This document shows positions 49,307 to 58,472 of a DNA stretch of 62,311 nucleotides, piece by piece. Source of the DNA: a virus. The stretch lies in the IMG/VR virus record IMGVR_UViG_3300035199_000716, positions 1 through 62,311 of that record; one strand, 5' to 3'. The first letter of the stretch is position 1. The number at the start of each line of letters is the position of its first letter. A program made the position numbers and the translations under genes. The notes beneath the pieces were generated by a model, which saw only the letters and a list, made by a program, of their open reading frames with translations, ran no database searches and was not told where the DNA came from.

Positions 49307-50207
49307 TGATGCCTCTGTTTTCTTCGTACCATTCGTATGCCTTTTTAACACCCTCAGCAAACGGGGTAAATTCAAAATCACCGATCAGGTTTAACAAATA
49401 TTCATTGCTGCCGTCTTTTCTAAATTGGCCGTCCAACTTATCATTAAACTTTATTTGAACATCTTTATCAAGCTGTTGTCTTAATATGTTGATCATTTCT
49501 AATATCGAAAAGTTTTCGTGTGGGCTAACAATTACAGGAACATCGCTATGGTGCTTCTCTAACAATATTGGAATTATTTTTGCTAGATCGTCCACATATA
49601 TTTCTTGTCTTAGCGCCTTGCCTGTTCCCCAAAATTCTAAAATATCTCTGTCGGATGCCTCGTAAAACTTTCTAATCAGTGCCGGTACGAAATGAGAGCT
49701 ATGATAATCAAAGTTGTCTTCAGGGCCATAAATATTAGAGGGACAGAATGTTGAATAGTCAAGCCCATATTGTTCTCTATATGAATTTATTTGAATATAT
49801 AAGGAGCGTTTAGAATACCCATAAGAAAGGTTGGTCTTTTCAGGGGGCCCAGATAAAATATCTTTCTCGGTCAACGGATATTGTTCAGCCACGTTTGGGA
49901 AGGTGCATGTACTTAAGGCAGCCAAAATTCTTTTAACACCGTGAAGATATCCCTGATGAACGATATTTGTGTTCATCATTGTATTCAAGTAGTGAAACTC
50001 AGCCGGTTTTGAATTGTTTGCCTTAATGCCTCCAACTTTGCCGGCCATATGTACGACCGCGTCAGGCTGTAACTCCTGATACATTCTTTTGCAATCTTCG
50101 GTTGAAACCAGATCATAATCTTTTGATGACAGATATATCCAGTCTGGCTTTATCTTTGCTAACCTCTTGCCAACAAAACCGGTGCCGCCCGTGACAACAA
50201 CTTTCAT
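49296..50207 (-). CDS. fcl: GDP-L-fucose synthase-like epimerase/reductase
   Basis: A 303-residue SDR-superfamily enzyme that would turn GDP-4-keto-6-deoxymannose into GDP-L-fucose. Motifs: GGTGFVG cofactor site, [25 protein letters not shown] (matching the catalytic cysteine region), [11 protein letters not shown] with Y-x-x-x-K, and [15 protein letters not shown] with the catalytic histidine. Its stop overlaps the GMD start, the usual gmd-fcl pairing, and it overlaps the upstream methyltransferase by 4 nt. Confidence 0.9.
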   Translation of the reverse strand: MKVVVTGGTGFVGKRLAKIKPDWIYLSSKDYDLVSTEDCKRMYQELQPDAVVHMAGKVGGIKANNSKPAEFHYLNTMMNTNIVHQGYLHGVKRILAALSTCTFPNVAEQYPLTEKDILSGPPEKTNLSYGYSKRSLYIQINSYREQYGLDYSTFCPSNIYGPEDNFDYHSSHFVPALIRKFYEASDRDILEFWGTGKALRQEIYVDDLAKIIPILLEKHHSDVPVIVSPHENFSILEMINILRQQLDKDVQIKFNDKLDGQFRKDGSNEYLLNLIGDFEFTPFAEGVKKAYEWYEENRGINDE

Positions 50208-51487
50208 AATTTTGTCTCTCCGTCTTTATGAACGACATGCGGGTACGGCATCGGAAAAAGCAGTTTGCCGCCATTTAAAATGTATTCTTTTTCTCTGGCT
50301 ACAATCTCGCTTTTAAAGTACCATGGCAAGACAAGCATATAACTGGGGTTTAGTTCTCGGGCGTGTTCTTCTGAGATTAACTCTATGTCGGTGCCGAGGG
50401 TTCTTAGCCCAACCTTTTCGGGGTTACGCTCACTTATGTATGGAATAGTCTCTTTTCCAATTCCAAATAATTGCAAAAGCATATTTCCCTTCGTTGAGGC
50501 GCCTAGGCCGAGAACCGTGTTCCCGTTTTTAAGTTCAGCACCAATGGTGTTCTTAATTTTATTTTTTAAGCTTAAAATCTCTTCGTGAAAATCGATGTAT
50601 GTTTCCTTATCAAATAGATTCATTTGCTTTTCAATATCTATTAGTTCTTTAAAACTGTCGGTCTTTTCAATTTTGCGGTCAAGATGTGTGATCATAACAC
50701 GGACGCTTCCGCCGTTAACATCATTTTCAGCAGCATCAAAAATTTCTAATCCATTTTGTTTCATTAGGTAGTTCAATGTATGCAAAGAATAATATTCCAA
50801 ATGCTCATTACAGATATCATAAAAGTTTATATTCTTCAACATTAAGGGCAAGTAACTTAACTGAATACACCACACCCCTTCTTTATGGAGCAGCGACTTA
50901 ACATCAGCTACAAAACTATTTGGATCATCTAGGTCATAAAACATTGCACAAGAAGTGAAAATCTTAACCTTCTTATCTTTTAGTGTATCATTTAATACAT
51001 CTTGTGAAAAATAGTTATTAACAATTTTAATGCTTGGGTCCACACCCTCCCAAGAAATGTTTTGGGCTGGCTCGACCCCGATCCGCATTAAACCAGAAGG
51101 AAAATATCCAATCATTGTGCAATCGTTTGCACCAATATCAACTACAACATCGTTGTCCTCTAAGTGTGCTCTTTCTACAACGTCATCAACAACATTTCTC
51201 AAATCTTTACGCATCGTATCACTTACAGAAGAGCGATAAAAATATTCACGATACAAGTAATCAGGTTCTACGGTTTCCTTAAGCTGCAGCAATCCGCATG
51301 CATCGGCATTGTTACTTCTGTCACACAGTACAAGGGTTTGTGGTACTCGTATATCTGCTAGTGGATTATTTTCGTTGGTCTCAACAAATGTAGGTGATAA
51401 GTGTTGCTCTTCGATGCTCACCACCGCGGTTAAATCTGCTGAGCCACATACTCTACAATGTTGAATGTTCTTATACACTTTCGTCAT
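50204..51487 (-). CDS. Sugar C-methyltransferase (NovU/TylCIII-type)
   Basis: A 427-residue three-part SAM-dependent methyltransferase of the type that adds C-methyl groups to NDP-sugars. Residues 1-65 are the zinc-binding domain (HCRVCG with C11/C14, and a second Cys pair in LCDRSNNADACG). Residues about 105-200 form the SAM domain (VVDIGANDCTMIGYF). The C-terminal third (VLGLGASTKGNMLLQ and the strand MLVLPWYFK) is the family's C-terminal domain. Length is typical (about 410). It overlaps the fucose-synthase gene by 4 nt and starts one base after the cupin stop. Confidence 0.85.
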   Translation of the reverse strand: MTKVYKNIQHCRVCGSADLTAVVSIEEQHLSPTFVETNENNPLADIRVPQTLVLCDRSNNADACGLLQLKETVEPDYLYREYFYRSSVSDTMRKDLRNVVDDVVERAHLEDNDVVVDIGANDCTMIGYFPSGLMRIGVEPAQNISWEGVDPSIKIVNNYFSQDVLNDTLKDKKVKIFTSCAMFYDLDDPNSFVADVKSLLHKEGVWCIQLSYLPLMLKNINFYDICNEHLEYYSLHTLNYLMKQNGLEIFDAAENDVNGGSVRVMITHLDRKIEKTDSFKELIDIEKQMNLFDKETYIDFHEEILSLKNKIKNTIGAELKNGNTVLGLGASTKGNMLLQLFGIGKETIPYISERNPEKVGLRTLGTDIELISEEHARELNPSYMLVLPWYFKSEIVAREKEYILNGGKLLFPMPYPHVVHKDGETKL

Positions 51488-51838
51488 TTAGTCCCCTTTT
51501 AAAATCCTGTAACTGTCGCTATCAAAATGTTGTGTTGAAAACTCATACAATTCGGAGTTTTCTAAAGCAACCATTTGATGTCTAAGTCCTCGATATACAT
51601 GAAAATTTTCTCCAGGGCTCAACACTTTCTGTTTGGCCTCTGATATATCGTCTCCGTCTGAATAATATACCATCATTTTCCCTGATTGTAAATAAAAAAC
51701 TTCGTCTTTAAGCACATGATAGTGCCACGAACATCGTTTACCTGCGTCAAAGTACAACAGTTTACCACAATACTCAGGCTTGTTTACAATCCACCTTTCG
51801 TGTCCCCACCCTTTTTCTACAAATTTTATTTCACTCAC
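51488..51838 (-). CDS. Cupin-fold sugar isomerase/epimerase-like protein
   Basis: A 116-residue single-domain cupin. The metal-site motif SWHYHVLKDEVFYLQSG and the second motif PGENFHVYRGLRHQM place it with small mannose-6-phosphate-isomerase-like or NDP-sugar cupins. It probably acts on a sugar nucleotide made by the surrounding genes. Exact reaction unknown. Confidence 0.75.
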   Translation of the reverse strand: MSEIKFVEKGWGHERWIVNKPEYCGKLLYFDAGKRCSWHYHVLKDEVFYLQSGKMMVYYSDGDDISEAKQKVLSPGENFHVYRGLRHQMVALENSELYEFSTQHFDSDSYRILKGD

Positions 51839-51839
51839 T

Positions 51840-52535
51840 TTAAAGCCCCTTTGCTAGCCACCCGCCATCTACATAAATGTCTTGACCGGTAATATATGCG
51901 GACGCCGATGATAATAAAAATATGACGGTACCTACCAAATCTTCTGGCACTCCCCATCTTCCTAAAATTGTTTTTTCTTCTATTTTCTTTCTGTTTTTTG
52001 ACCAACCCTTTTTTGTCATATTGGTTCGTATGTAGCCCGGGCCAACATTGTTGACCCTTATATCGTATCTCCCCAAATCTAATGCGAGAGATTTGGTCAA
52101 CTGTTTTAAACCGCCCTTGGAAGCGACATATGCTGGGTTGTCAGGAAACGCTAGTTCAGCATTTATGCTAGTTATATTAACTATAGAGCCGCCCGTATTT
52201 TGCATTTTTTGTGCGACAAGTTTTGATAGCCGATAGGGCGCCTTAAGATTGACTTTGTATGTTTTCTCCCAATCGTCATCTGAGTAATCGAAAACATGGT
52301 TGCCGCAGGTTACACCAGCACAGTTTACTAAGCCATGTATTTCGCCGCTATGTGACAGCGCGTCAGTCACTATGCTATCTAAATGTTCCGTGTTCGTGAT
52401 ATCATATCTGGGTAGATCCACTCGGATGACTATCGCGCCTGCTGATGATAAGCCAAATGCAATTGCCGAGCCAATACCTCCATCGGATCCCGTAACTATT
52501 ATTATCTTGTCTTTTACCGAAAATAGCTCTGTCAC
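51840..52535 (-). CDS. Short-chain dehydrogenase/reductase
   Basis: A 231-residue classical SDR. Cofactor site TGSDGGIGSAIAFGL, NCAG at the fourth strand, the catalytic serine in ITSINAELAF, Y-x-x-x-K in YVASKGGL, and VGPGYIRTNM after it. The C-terminus ends ITGQDIYVDGGW, a classical SDR ending. It would reduce a keto group, probably on a sugar or its precursor. Overlaps the VOC gene by 4 nt. Confidence 0.88.
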   Translation of the reverse strand: MTELFSVKDKIIIVTGSDGGIGSAIAFGLSSAGAIVIRVDLPRYDITNTEHLDSIVTDALSHSGEIHGLVNCAGVTCGNHVFDYSDDDWEKTYKVNLKAPYRLSKLVAQKMQNTGGSIVNITSINAELAFPDNPAYVASKGGLKQLTKSLALDLGRYDIRVNNVGPGYIRTNMTKKGWSKNRKKIEEKTILGRWGVPEDLVGTVIFLLSSASAYITGQDIYVDGGWLAKGL

Positions 52536-52969
52536 TTAACCTCCTCTACTATCTCTATTAGAGTTCCATCGTAGTCCCTACAAAAGCACACTTTAGCGCC
52601 CCCGTCGGGTGAAAGTTGTGGCTCACAGTTGAACTTTAATCCGAGAGCACCCAACTCTTTATAAGCCTTGTCAACATCACTCACTGTTACAGCCAAGTGT
52701 GAGCAGCCTATTTTTATTATTTTGTTCAAAGAGTTTTCTTCATTTTCTTCTGGGTGTGAATGATATTGCAACAACTCGATCATTCCTCCTAGCTTATCCT
52801 TCATCTTAACAGTTCGAACTTTAATATCTTCTATACCAGACAGGTTGTCTATAAAGGGGCCAGTTTCTATTTGATCCCAAACCACCTCAAGTCCGAAGTG
52901 CTTTTGATATAGTTCAAGTGACCGGTCCATGTCAGTAACAGTAACTCCGATATGTCTCAAGCTAACCAT
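52532..52969 (-). CDS. VOC-superfamily (glyoxalase-like) protein
   Basis: A 145-residue two-repeat VOC protein, close in pattern to methylmalonyl-CoA epimerase (RHIGVTVTDMDRSLELYQ, then a second half with CSHLAVTVSDVDKAYKEL, and the terminal FCRDYDGTLIEIVEEV). The metal ligands expected are a histidine in each half and glutamates. It may epimerise or isomerise a keto-sugar. ATG 52969 (GGAG seven bases ahead, 8-nt overlap with the upstream stop) is preferred to a GTG at 52981. Confidence 0.8.
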   Translation of the reverse strand: MVSLRHIGVTVTDMDRSLELYQKHFGLEVVWDQIETGPFIDNLSGIEDIKVRTVKMKDKLGGMIELLQYHSHPEENEENSLNKIIKIGCSHLAVTVSDVDKAYKELGALGLKFNCEPQLSPDGGAKVCFCRDYDGTLIEIVEEVK

Positions 52970-53924
52970 TCTTAACTCCACTAAATATCAGAGCGCCACC
53001 GGCCATATTTTCGTTAATAAGCTGTTCATATTCAAGCTCTACTTTTTTATAAAAATTATTTATTTTATCAGACAAAGAGTCGTTATTTTTTATGACATCG
53101 CCAACAAAAGCCTTTTCGGCTGAACCCATGGGCTTGTTATTCTGATGCCAAAAAACATGATTAAAAAAGGAGTAGTCTAAGAAACTTTTTACATGACCGT
53201 CGAAACCGGACAACCCACAAAGGTCCAATATCGACTTTGATGTAAAGTAATTAATATGTGCCTTATGATAATAAAAGCTCTTATACTGATTGCACTGATA
53301 GTTAGTCAGCAAAACATCGTTGTGGTTTGGTACCGCTATTACAAGTCTGCCACCTGGCTTTAACAAGCTATAGCTTTTTTTTAAAAACTGACCCGGTGAT
53401 GGCACGTGCTCAACTACATCAAACGCCACAATGATGTCATAAAAGTTTTCCTCTAATTGTACCTTATCGAAAGCCGAGTTGAATACTTTGGTATCTGGGC
53501 AGTTGCTCTCGACAAACTGTGCATCTTCTTTGTTTGGCTCTACAACGTGATATTCGTTTACGCCGAACTCGCTCGCCTTGGACGCTATCCCACCAAAAGA
53601 ACCGCCAATTTCTAAACACTTGCTATCTTTAGTTAAGAACTCTTTGAATAACTCGAACTGTCTGGCGTTCAAAGAATCGTATAGCCTTAAGTGTTGCTCG
53701 CATTCTTGCTTTTTGCCATCGCTGTTGGAGCTAAACTCTTGCCGGTATTGCTGTTCATAAAAATTTTCATCTACCCAAACACTTTCGTCTAGCACTCCGT
53801 GGCCCGATGGTTCGTGAACCCAAAAGTTTACGTGTCGGCCATCTCTTAATACTATTTGCTTTTGATAGAAGTCTTTGGAATCATACTCACTAAATCCAAT
53901 TTTATTTAAGGTTAACTCATCCAT
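52962..53924 (-). CDS. Class I SAM-dependent methyltransferase
   Basis: A 320-residue methyltransferase. SAM motif I is CLEIGGSFGGIASKA near residue 104, motif II VVEPNKED, motif III DIIVAFDVVEHVPSP, with a final LLKPGGRLVIAVPNH; these fit the Methyltransf_23-type family. The N-terminal 90 residues and the C-terminal 120 residues are additional. Likely methylates a sugar or glycan. Coupled by 8-nt overlaps to the aminotransferase and the VOC genes. Confidence 0.82.
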   Translation of the reverse strand: MDELTLNKIGFSEYDSKDFYQKQIVLRDGRHVNFWVHEPSGHGVLDESVWVDENFYEQQYRQEFSSNSDGKKQECEQHLRLYDSLNARQFELFKEFLTKDSKCLEIGGSFGGIASKASEFGVNEYHVVEPNKEDAQFVESNCPDTKVFNSAFDKVQLEENFYDIIVAFDVVEHVPSPGQFLKKSYSLLKPGGRLVIAVPNHNDVLLTNYQCNQYKSFYYHKAHINYFTSKSILDLCGLSGFDGHVKSFLDYSFFNHVFWHQNNKPMGSAEKAFVGDVIKNNDSLSDKINNFYKKVELEYEQLINENMAGGALIFSGVKNG

Positions 53925-55164
53925 TATAGCTCCTTATCGCATTCCTTATAACTTCCATAGACTCTACAATCGCAGACTCTGAAATAGTAAGGGGAGGGCC
54001 TAACTTAACAGATTCTCTTTTTGTCCAAACTGTAAGCACTCCCTCTTTTACGCATTTATCTGTGACATAGTTCCCCATGTCGCTGTCTTTCACAATTATA
54101 GCGGATACCATTCCTCTTACATTTACTGTTTCTACACCTTCTTCTTTCTCTAGTTCTTTATTCAGTTTTTCAAACAGTCGTGCACGGCGCTTGAAGTCTT
54201 CTTGAAAGGATTCATCGGTTAAGAACTCAAGGTTTGCCAAACCAGCGGCACAACACAAAGAGTTTCCAGCATGTGTGCTGCTCAAATTAGCTTTTATATC
54301 AATATCAATTATGTCTCTGGTGCTCAGTACCGCCGAAAGCGGAAGCGAGGACGTTAAGCCCTTACCGACTGTGATGATATCAGGCTCATAATCTCCGTAA
54401 GTCATGTATCCATACAGCGTACCCATTCTATAAAAGCCTGATTGTACCTCATCGAAGCAAAACAAAATATTGTTTTGCTTTGCTATCTTGTATAACTTGT
54501 CAATATATTTTTGAGGATAGAATAAAGCTCCCCACCCTTGGTAGGTTTCTAAGAAAAACGCAGCAATCTCATCTAATGGTGGAAGCTTATCGATATCCAA
54601 CTCTTCACCATCTTTGGGAAAAGACAAAAAACAGATATCATCATCCACCACATTGCTCCAAGCAGTGCTCGTAGGTGTTCCACCTATCAGATCTGAACCA
54701 AGTACACGGCCATGATAGCTGCCCTCAAAAGTGATAATGTACTTTTTGTTGTTTTTCTTGGCCCATAATTTTATCAAACGATAGGCCGCATCAGTTGCTT
54801 CACTTCCAGAGTTCAATAATACGGCTTTCTCAAAGTGAGATGGCGAAATTTGTAACAGTTTTTCAAGAAATTCGACCCTTATGTCTGTGTTATATTGATA
54901 ACCGAAGGTTAAATCTGCATCAACTTGGTCTTTTATGGCCTGATTAATTTTAGGATTGGAGTGGCCAGCATTGGTAACAAAGATACCAGAGGTCATATCA
55001 ATCCATTTGTTGCCCTGGTCGTCATATACAGAAAAGTCTTTTGCCTTGTGCCACTTTACTGGCATCTCACATATCGAATTTGGTTCATATTTGTGCTTTA
55101 CTTCTCTGTAATCTTCCACGTTAAGCTCAAAATTGGTGGTATTTCTGTGTTTTGTTTTAGCCAT
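53917..55164 (-). CDS. Class III PLP-dependent aminotransferase
   Basis: A 415-residue class III (glutamate-semialdehyde/GABA-type) aminotransferase. Motifs: NSGSEATDAAYRL (119-131), SYHGRVLG (149-156), FDEVQSGFYRMG with PLP-binding D238, and ITVGKGLTSSLPL with the PLP lysine at K268. It would aminate a keto or aldehyde carbon. In this cluster the substrate is probably a sugar or nonulosonate precursor, not an amino acid, but this is inference. Its start overlaps the NeuA stop by 8 nt. Confidence 0.85.
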   Translation of the reverse strand: MAKTKHRNTTNFELNVEDYREVKHKYEPNSICEMPVKWHKAKDFSVYDDQGNKWIDMTSGIFVTNAGHSNPKINQAIKDQVDADLTFGYQYNTDIRVEFLEKLLQISPSHFEKAVLLNSGSEATDAAYRLIKLWAKKNNKKYIITFEGSYHGRVLGSDLIGGTPTSTAWSNVVDDDICFLSFPKDGEELDIDKLPPLDEIAAFFLETYQGWGALFYPQKYIDKLYKIAKQNNILFCFDEVQSGFYRMGTLYGYMTYGDYEPDIITVGKGLTSSLPLSAVLSTRDIIDIDIKANLSSTHAGNSLCCAAGLANLEFLTDESFQEDFKRRARLFEKLNKELEKEEGVETVNVRGMVSAIIVKDSDMGNYVTDKCVKEGVLTVWTKRESVKLGPPLTISESAIVESMEVIRNAIRSYNG

Positions 55165-55846
55165 AAATTGCCTCTATTATTTTAAAATCGTCTATTGTAT
55201 CCACCTCGTGGACAAAAGGGGTGATGAATGCCAACATTTTGGCGCCATGAAGTGCCAGGTCTTGCATAAAATGCTTTGGTCTGATAATATCTATGCAGCC
55301 GTTTGGTTGATATGTTTTTGGCAGTTGTTGGCGCGGCCAGTTATAGTAATCTCCCTCATATTCATTATTAAACAGCCCTTCCCAGTATTCGCCAGCCTTC
55401 TTAAAAGACTTATATGCCGTCTCAGATGCTTCATGCGCAGAACGAAGGCCTGTGCATTTGGGGTTGTTTATGAAATACTTGGCCGCTTGATCAATTGTGT
55501 GTGGTTGGACCATAGGTGTTGTTGCTCTTAGGTGTATTATATCACCATAATCGTCTAGATATTCTACGGCATGCCGCATAACATCAATGTCTAATGCGGT
55601 ATCGGTCGCATATTTTGTTGGTCTTTGAATTATTTTTGCCCCATATCTTTTTGCTGTATCTGCTATTTCTTGATCATCTGTTGAAACATATATCTCTGAT
55701 ACATACGCTGACTTTTGGGCTGCTAGTATGGGGTAAGCAATCAGTGGCAAACCATTCAATACACGGACATTCTTTCTTGGAACGCCTTTGCTCCCGCCGC
55801 GGGCGGGAATAATTACTTTAAATTTCTTATCATCTGTTTTTTTCAT
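55157..55846 (-). CDS. neuA: CMP-nonulosonate (sialic-acid-type) cytidylyltransferase
   Basis: A 229-residue NeuA-type enzyme that activates a sialic-acid-like sugar with CTP. The CTP-binding start KVIIPARGGSKGVPRKNVRV, VSTDDQEIADTA, the segment DIIHLRATTPMVQPHTID and the late GCIDIIRP fit the family. Acylneuraminate, legionaminate and pseudaminate versions cannot be told apart by eye. It follows NeuB by 7 nt, the usual order. Confidence 0.88.
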   Translation of the reverse strand: MKKTDDKKFKVIIPARGGSKGVPRKNVRVLNGLPLIAYPILAAQKSAYVSEIYVSTDDQEIADTAKRYGAKIIQRPTKYATDTALDIDVMRHAVEYLDDYGDIIHLRATTPMVQPHTIDQAAKYFINNPKCTGLRSAHEASETAYKSFKKAGEYWEGLFNNEYEGDYYNWPRQQLPKTYQPNGCIDIIRPKHFMQDLALHGAKMLAFITPFVHEVDTIDDFKIIEAIYG

Positions 55847-55853
55847 ATTACTG

Positions 55854-56687
55854 CTATAGAATGTCAGATACGGCTCTTAGCTTTTTCGCAATTGGCAATT
55901 CAGTTTCATAAACTCTCTTAACTCCGTCACCCAGCATATTTTCCATGTTTCTTACACCATCCAGAAGGGCACAATAATTTTCAATAGAAGCCACTTGATC
56001 AGAACCATACATGGTACGATCCTTGGTGATATGGAATTCTACGCACTCAGCGCCCAATGCCACTGCTCCCACACATGCATCATGGCCATTGTAATGGTTA
56101 GAAAAGCCAATTTTGGTTTGTGGGTACTTTTCTTTTAGTGTCATGATATGCCTCAGATTGACTTCCTCGGGGGCAGTCGGATAAGTGCTGGTACACGCCA
56201 AAATGTATTCAACGTTAGTAAGCAAGCTTGCTGCAGCATCTATTTGCTCTGCTGAACACATTCCCGTTGATAGGATTACTGGCTTCTTTGTTTCGTTAAG
56301 TCGCTTTAAGAATGTCTTATTGGTTGTCAGAGCAGAAGCAACTTTGTGATAATCGACCTCTATATGTTTCTCGATTAAATCAACGCTCTTTACATCCCAG
56401 CAAGAAACAATGAAACCCATTTTCATCTTTTTTGTGAACCTGTGGAGTTCTTTATATTGTTCGATACTGAACTCGATTCCTTCCTTTTGTTCTCTGTTTG
56501 TGGTACCCCAAGGACTCTCTCGGGGTCGGTCGAGGTCCTCTTTACTATAAACCTCATCGATTGTTCTTTTTTGAAACTTGACGGCGTCACATCCAGACTT
56601 GTATGCTCCTACGATCAATTCTTTTGCCAAGTTAATATCACCATTATGGTTGATACCTATTTCGGCGATCACATATGTTTTACCCAT
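55854..56687 (-). CDS. neuB: N-acetylneuraminate-synthase-type enzyme lacking the SAF domain
   Basis: A 277-residue NeuB-family synthase that condenses an N-acyl hexosamine with phosphoenolpyruvate. Motifs: VIAEIGINHNGDINLAKEL, AVKFQKRTIDEVYSK, the HKVASALTTN strand, LSTGMCSAEQIDAA, KIGFSNHYNGH, and the metal histidine region ECVEFHITKDRTMYG. Typical NeuB proteins have about 340 residues with a C-terminal antifreeze-like (SAF) domain; this one stops right after the barrel (AKKLRAVSDIL). In known enzymes that domain helps close the partner active site, so loss is notable. No NeuC-type epimerase is seen, so the substrate would be host-made. Confidence 0.88.
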   Translation of the reverse strand: MGKTYVIAEIGINHNGDINLAKELIVGAYKSGCDAVKFQKRTIDEVYSKEDLDRPRESPWGTTNREQKEGIEFSIEQYKELHRFTKKMKMGFIVSCWDVKSVDLIEKHIEVDYHKVASALTTNKTFLKRLNETKKPVILSTGMCSAEQIDAAASLLTNVEYILACTSTYPTAPEEVNLRHIMTLKEKYPQTKIGFSNHYNGHDACVGAVALGAECVEFHITKDRTMYGSDQVASIENYCALLDGVRNMENMLGDGVKRVYETELPIAKKLRAVSDIL

Positions 56688-56695
56688 TTTATCTC

Positions 56696-57517
56696 CTATG
56701 CTAATATTTCTGGTAAGCCATTTACTTCATGAGACAAGTTGTTTATTCTAATAGACCTAGAATTTGCAATTGTACATAAGTATCTTAAATCACTAATAAT
56801 TTGTCGGCGCTCGCGAGGATCGTCAAAGGCATCTATTCCTGACTTAGAGTGGTCCTCCGCTATTACCTCATCCTTGTAGCCCGCATGCGTCATGCCGGTA
56901 CTTTCCAGGGACTTTTTATATGACATGTCAAACCCTGCAATATCTACAGTGCTACACCCCAACCACAAGGCAAACGCAATCATGTGATTAGTGATCGTGT
57001 TACAGTGGGTGTAAATTTTGTTACATTCATATTTTGTGGCTAGCATATTTTGAAATATTCTATGCTCCCATTGCCACGATAATACTAAATCCATTTTATC
57101 TTTTTCTTTAGCAATCTCTAATAGCTGCACGAATTCACCCTTTCTCGGAATTGTAACAAAGGTGTTGATGCCTTTATCTAAACAAATCTCAAAGGGCGTC
57201 TTTAAATGATCATAAGAATTGGCTGCGCACCAAAAATCTGGCGCGAAGTCATCGAAAAAATCTGCTATCTTATGAAAGTCATTACATGTAATCTTTACGT
57301 GTGAGCGATATTTTTCTTTATCAATGTCTAAAAGAGTTGGGCCATGGCCCATGACAATGGCCGGCCGATCTTTATATTTGTCTTTTAAAGACAGGATTCT
57401 CTCGAATCCCTCTAACATGTTCTTTCGAAAAGTTTCTTCGTCTGTTATGAGGGGTTCTATGTTGTCGACCACTGTTTTTAGTGTAACGCTTTTAATAAAT
57501 TTTCTAATAGCTTCCAT
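56696..57517 (-). CDS. DUF115/sialyltransferase-like glycosyltransferase
   Basis: A 273-residue protein. PAIVMGHGPTLLDIDKEKY followed by ITCNDFHKIADFF resembles the nucleotide-binding start of DUF115/Maf proteins and of GT42 sialyltransferases (G-N-G-P-S-L...R-C-N). A later segment THCNTITNHMIAFALWLGC followed by VDIAGFDMSY matches their second conserved block. Located beside NeuA/NeuB, it is the best candidate in the window to use a CMP-nonulosonate donor. The acceptor (LPS, flagellin or capsid) is unknown. Confidence 0.65.
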   Translation of the reverse strand: MEAIRKFIKSVTLKTVVDNIEPLITDEETFRKNMLEGFERILSLKDKYKDRPAIVMGHGPTLLDIDKEKYRSHVKITCNDFHKIADFFDDFAPDFWCAANSYDHLKTPFEICLDKGINTFVTIPRKGEFVQLLEIAKEKDKMDLVLSWQWEHRIFQNMLATKYECNKIYTHCNTITNHMIAFALWLGCSTVDIAGFDMSYKKSLESTGMTHAGYKDEVIAEDHSKSGIDAFDDPRERRQIISDLRYLCTIANSRSIRINNLSHEVNGLPEILA

Positions 57518-57520
57518 AAC

Positions 57521-58471
57521 TTACCAAATGAATTTATCTTTGTAATATTGTACAATAGGTGCCATCTCATTGTCAAACACTTTTTGTGGTTTCCAACCTA
57601 AAGCTCGTAATTTGTTATCATTCAATGCGTAACGCACATCTTGGCCTTCTCGTTGGGCATTGAGGTCTACATGCTGTTCCCAATCATCAAGAGTACCGTA
57701 AAAGGCTTTGATAATTTTCTTAACAGTCTCAATGTTTGCCTGCTCAAAGCCGCCGGCAACATTATAAATTTCATTTACTTTTCCAGATTCAATTATTGCT
57801 ATAACAGCTTCAGCAGTATCGGCGGCGTGCAACCAGTTGCGTATTGGCGTGCCTTGGTTGTGAAGATGAATCTTCTTTCCTCTCATGAGGTTTTTAACAG
57901 CCAATGGAATTAGCTTTTCCGGGTATTGGCCAATTCCGTAGTTGTTGGTTGGTCGTAAAATAACATACTTAATATCGTATGTTCTAGCCCATGCGTTGAT
58001 CAACATATCACCAGCCGCTTTTGCAGCCGAATATGGATTGCTGGGCTTGAGCAAGTCTTTCTCTGTGTGGGCTCCAGAATCTATATCTCCATATACCTCA
58101 TCTGTGCTTACATGGAAAAACACAGGCCTTTCATTACAGTTTATTGGCTTAAACCTAACAAGATCCAACAAGTTCTTAACGCCTAATATGTTACTATCAA
58201 TAAAGTCATCGCTGTTGATAATGCTATTTCCAACATGTGACTCGGCCGCAAAATTAATTACGTAGTCGCAGTCATATAGCTTCTTAAGGTTTCTAATATC
58301 TTTTCTCTCAAAAGTAAAGTTGGGGTGCTGATTGAACTCATCCAATAATTTTATGTTTGCCGCATACGTTACTTTATCTACACCACGAACGATCCACCCT
58401 TTCTTGAGAGCCAGTCTGGTGGCATATGCCCCCATAAAGCCGAGGCAACCTGTGATATATACTATTTTCAT
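57521..58471 (-). CDS. NDP-glucose 4,6-dehydratase (RmlB-like)
   Basis: A 316-residue extended SDR that makes an NDP-4-keto-6-deoxyhexose. Cofactor site YITGCLGFMGAYATR; GVDKVTYAANIKLLDE typical of dTDP-glucose dehydratases; NFAAESHVGNSI; STDEVYGDI; SNPYSAAKAAGDM with Y-x-x-x-K; and RPTNNYGIGQYPEKLIP. The family can act on dTDP-, CDP- or UDP-glucose. A CDP substrate would match the RfbH-type neighbour, dTDP would match the motifs best. Starts 1 nt after the RfbH stop. Confidence 0.88.
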   Translation of the reverse strand: MKIVYITGCLGFMGAYATRLALKKGWIVRGVDKVTYAANIKLLDEFNQHPNFTFERKDIRNLKKLYDCDYVINFAAESHVGNSIINSDDFIDSNILGVKNLLDLVRFKPINCNERPVFFHVSTDEVYGDIDSGAHTEKDLLKPSNPYSAAKAAGDMLINAWARTYDIKYVILRPTNNYGIGQYPEKLIPLAVKNLMRGKKIHLHNQGTPIRNWLHAADTAEAVIAIIESGKVNEIYNVAGGFEQANIETVKKIIKAFYGTLDDWEQHVDLNAQREGQDVRYALNDNKLRALGWKPQKVFDNEMAPIVQYYKDKFIW

Positions 58472-58472
58472 T

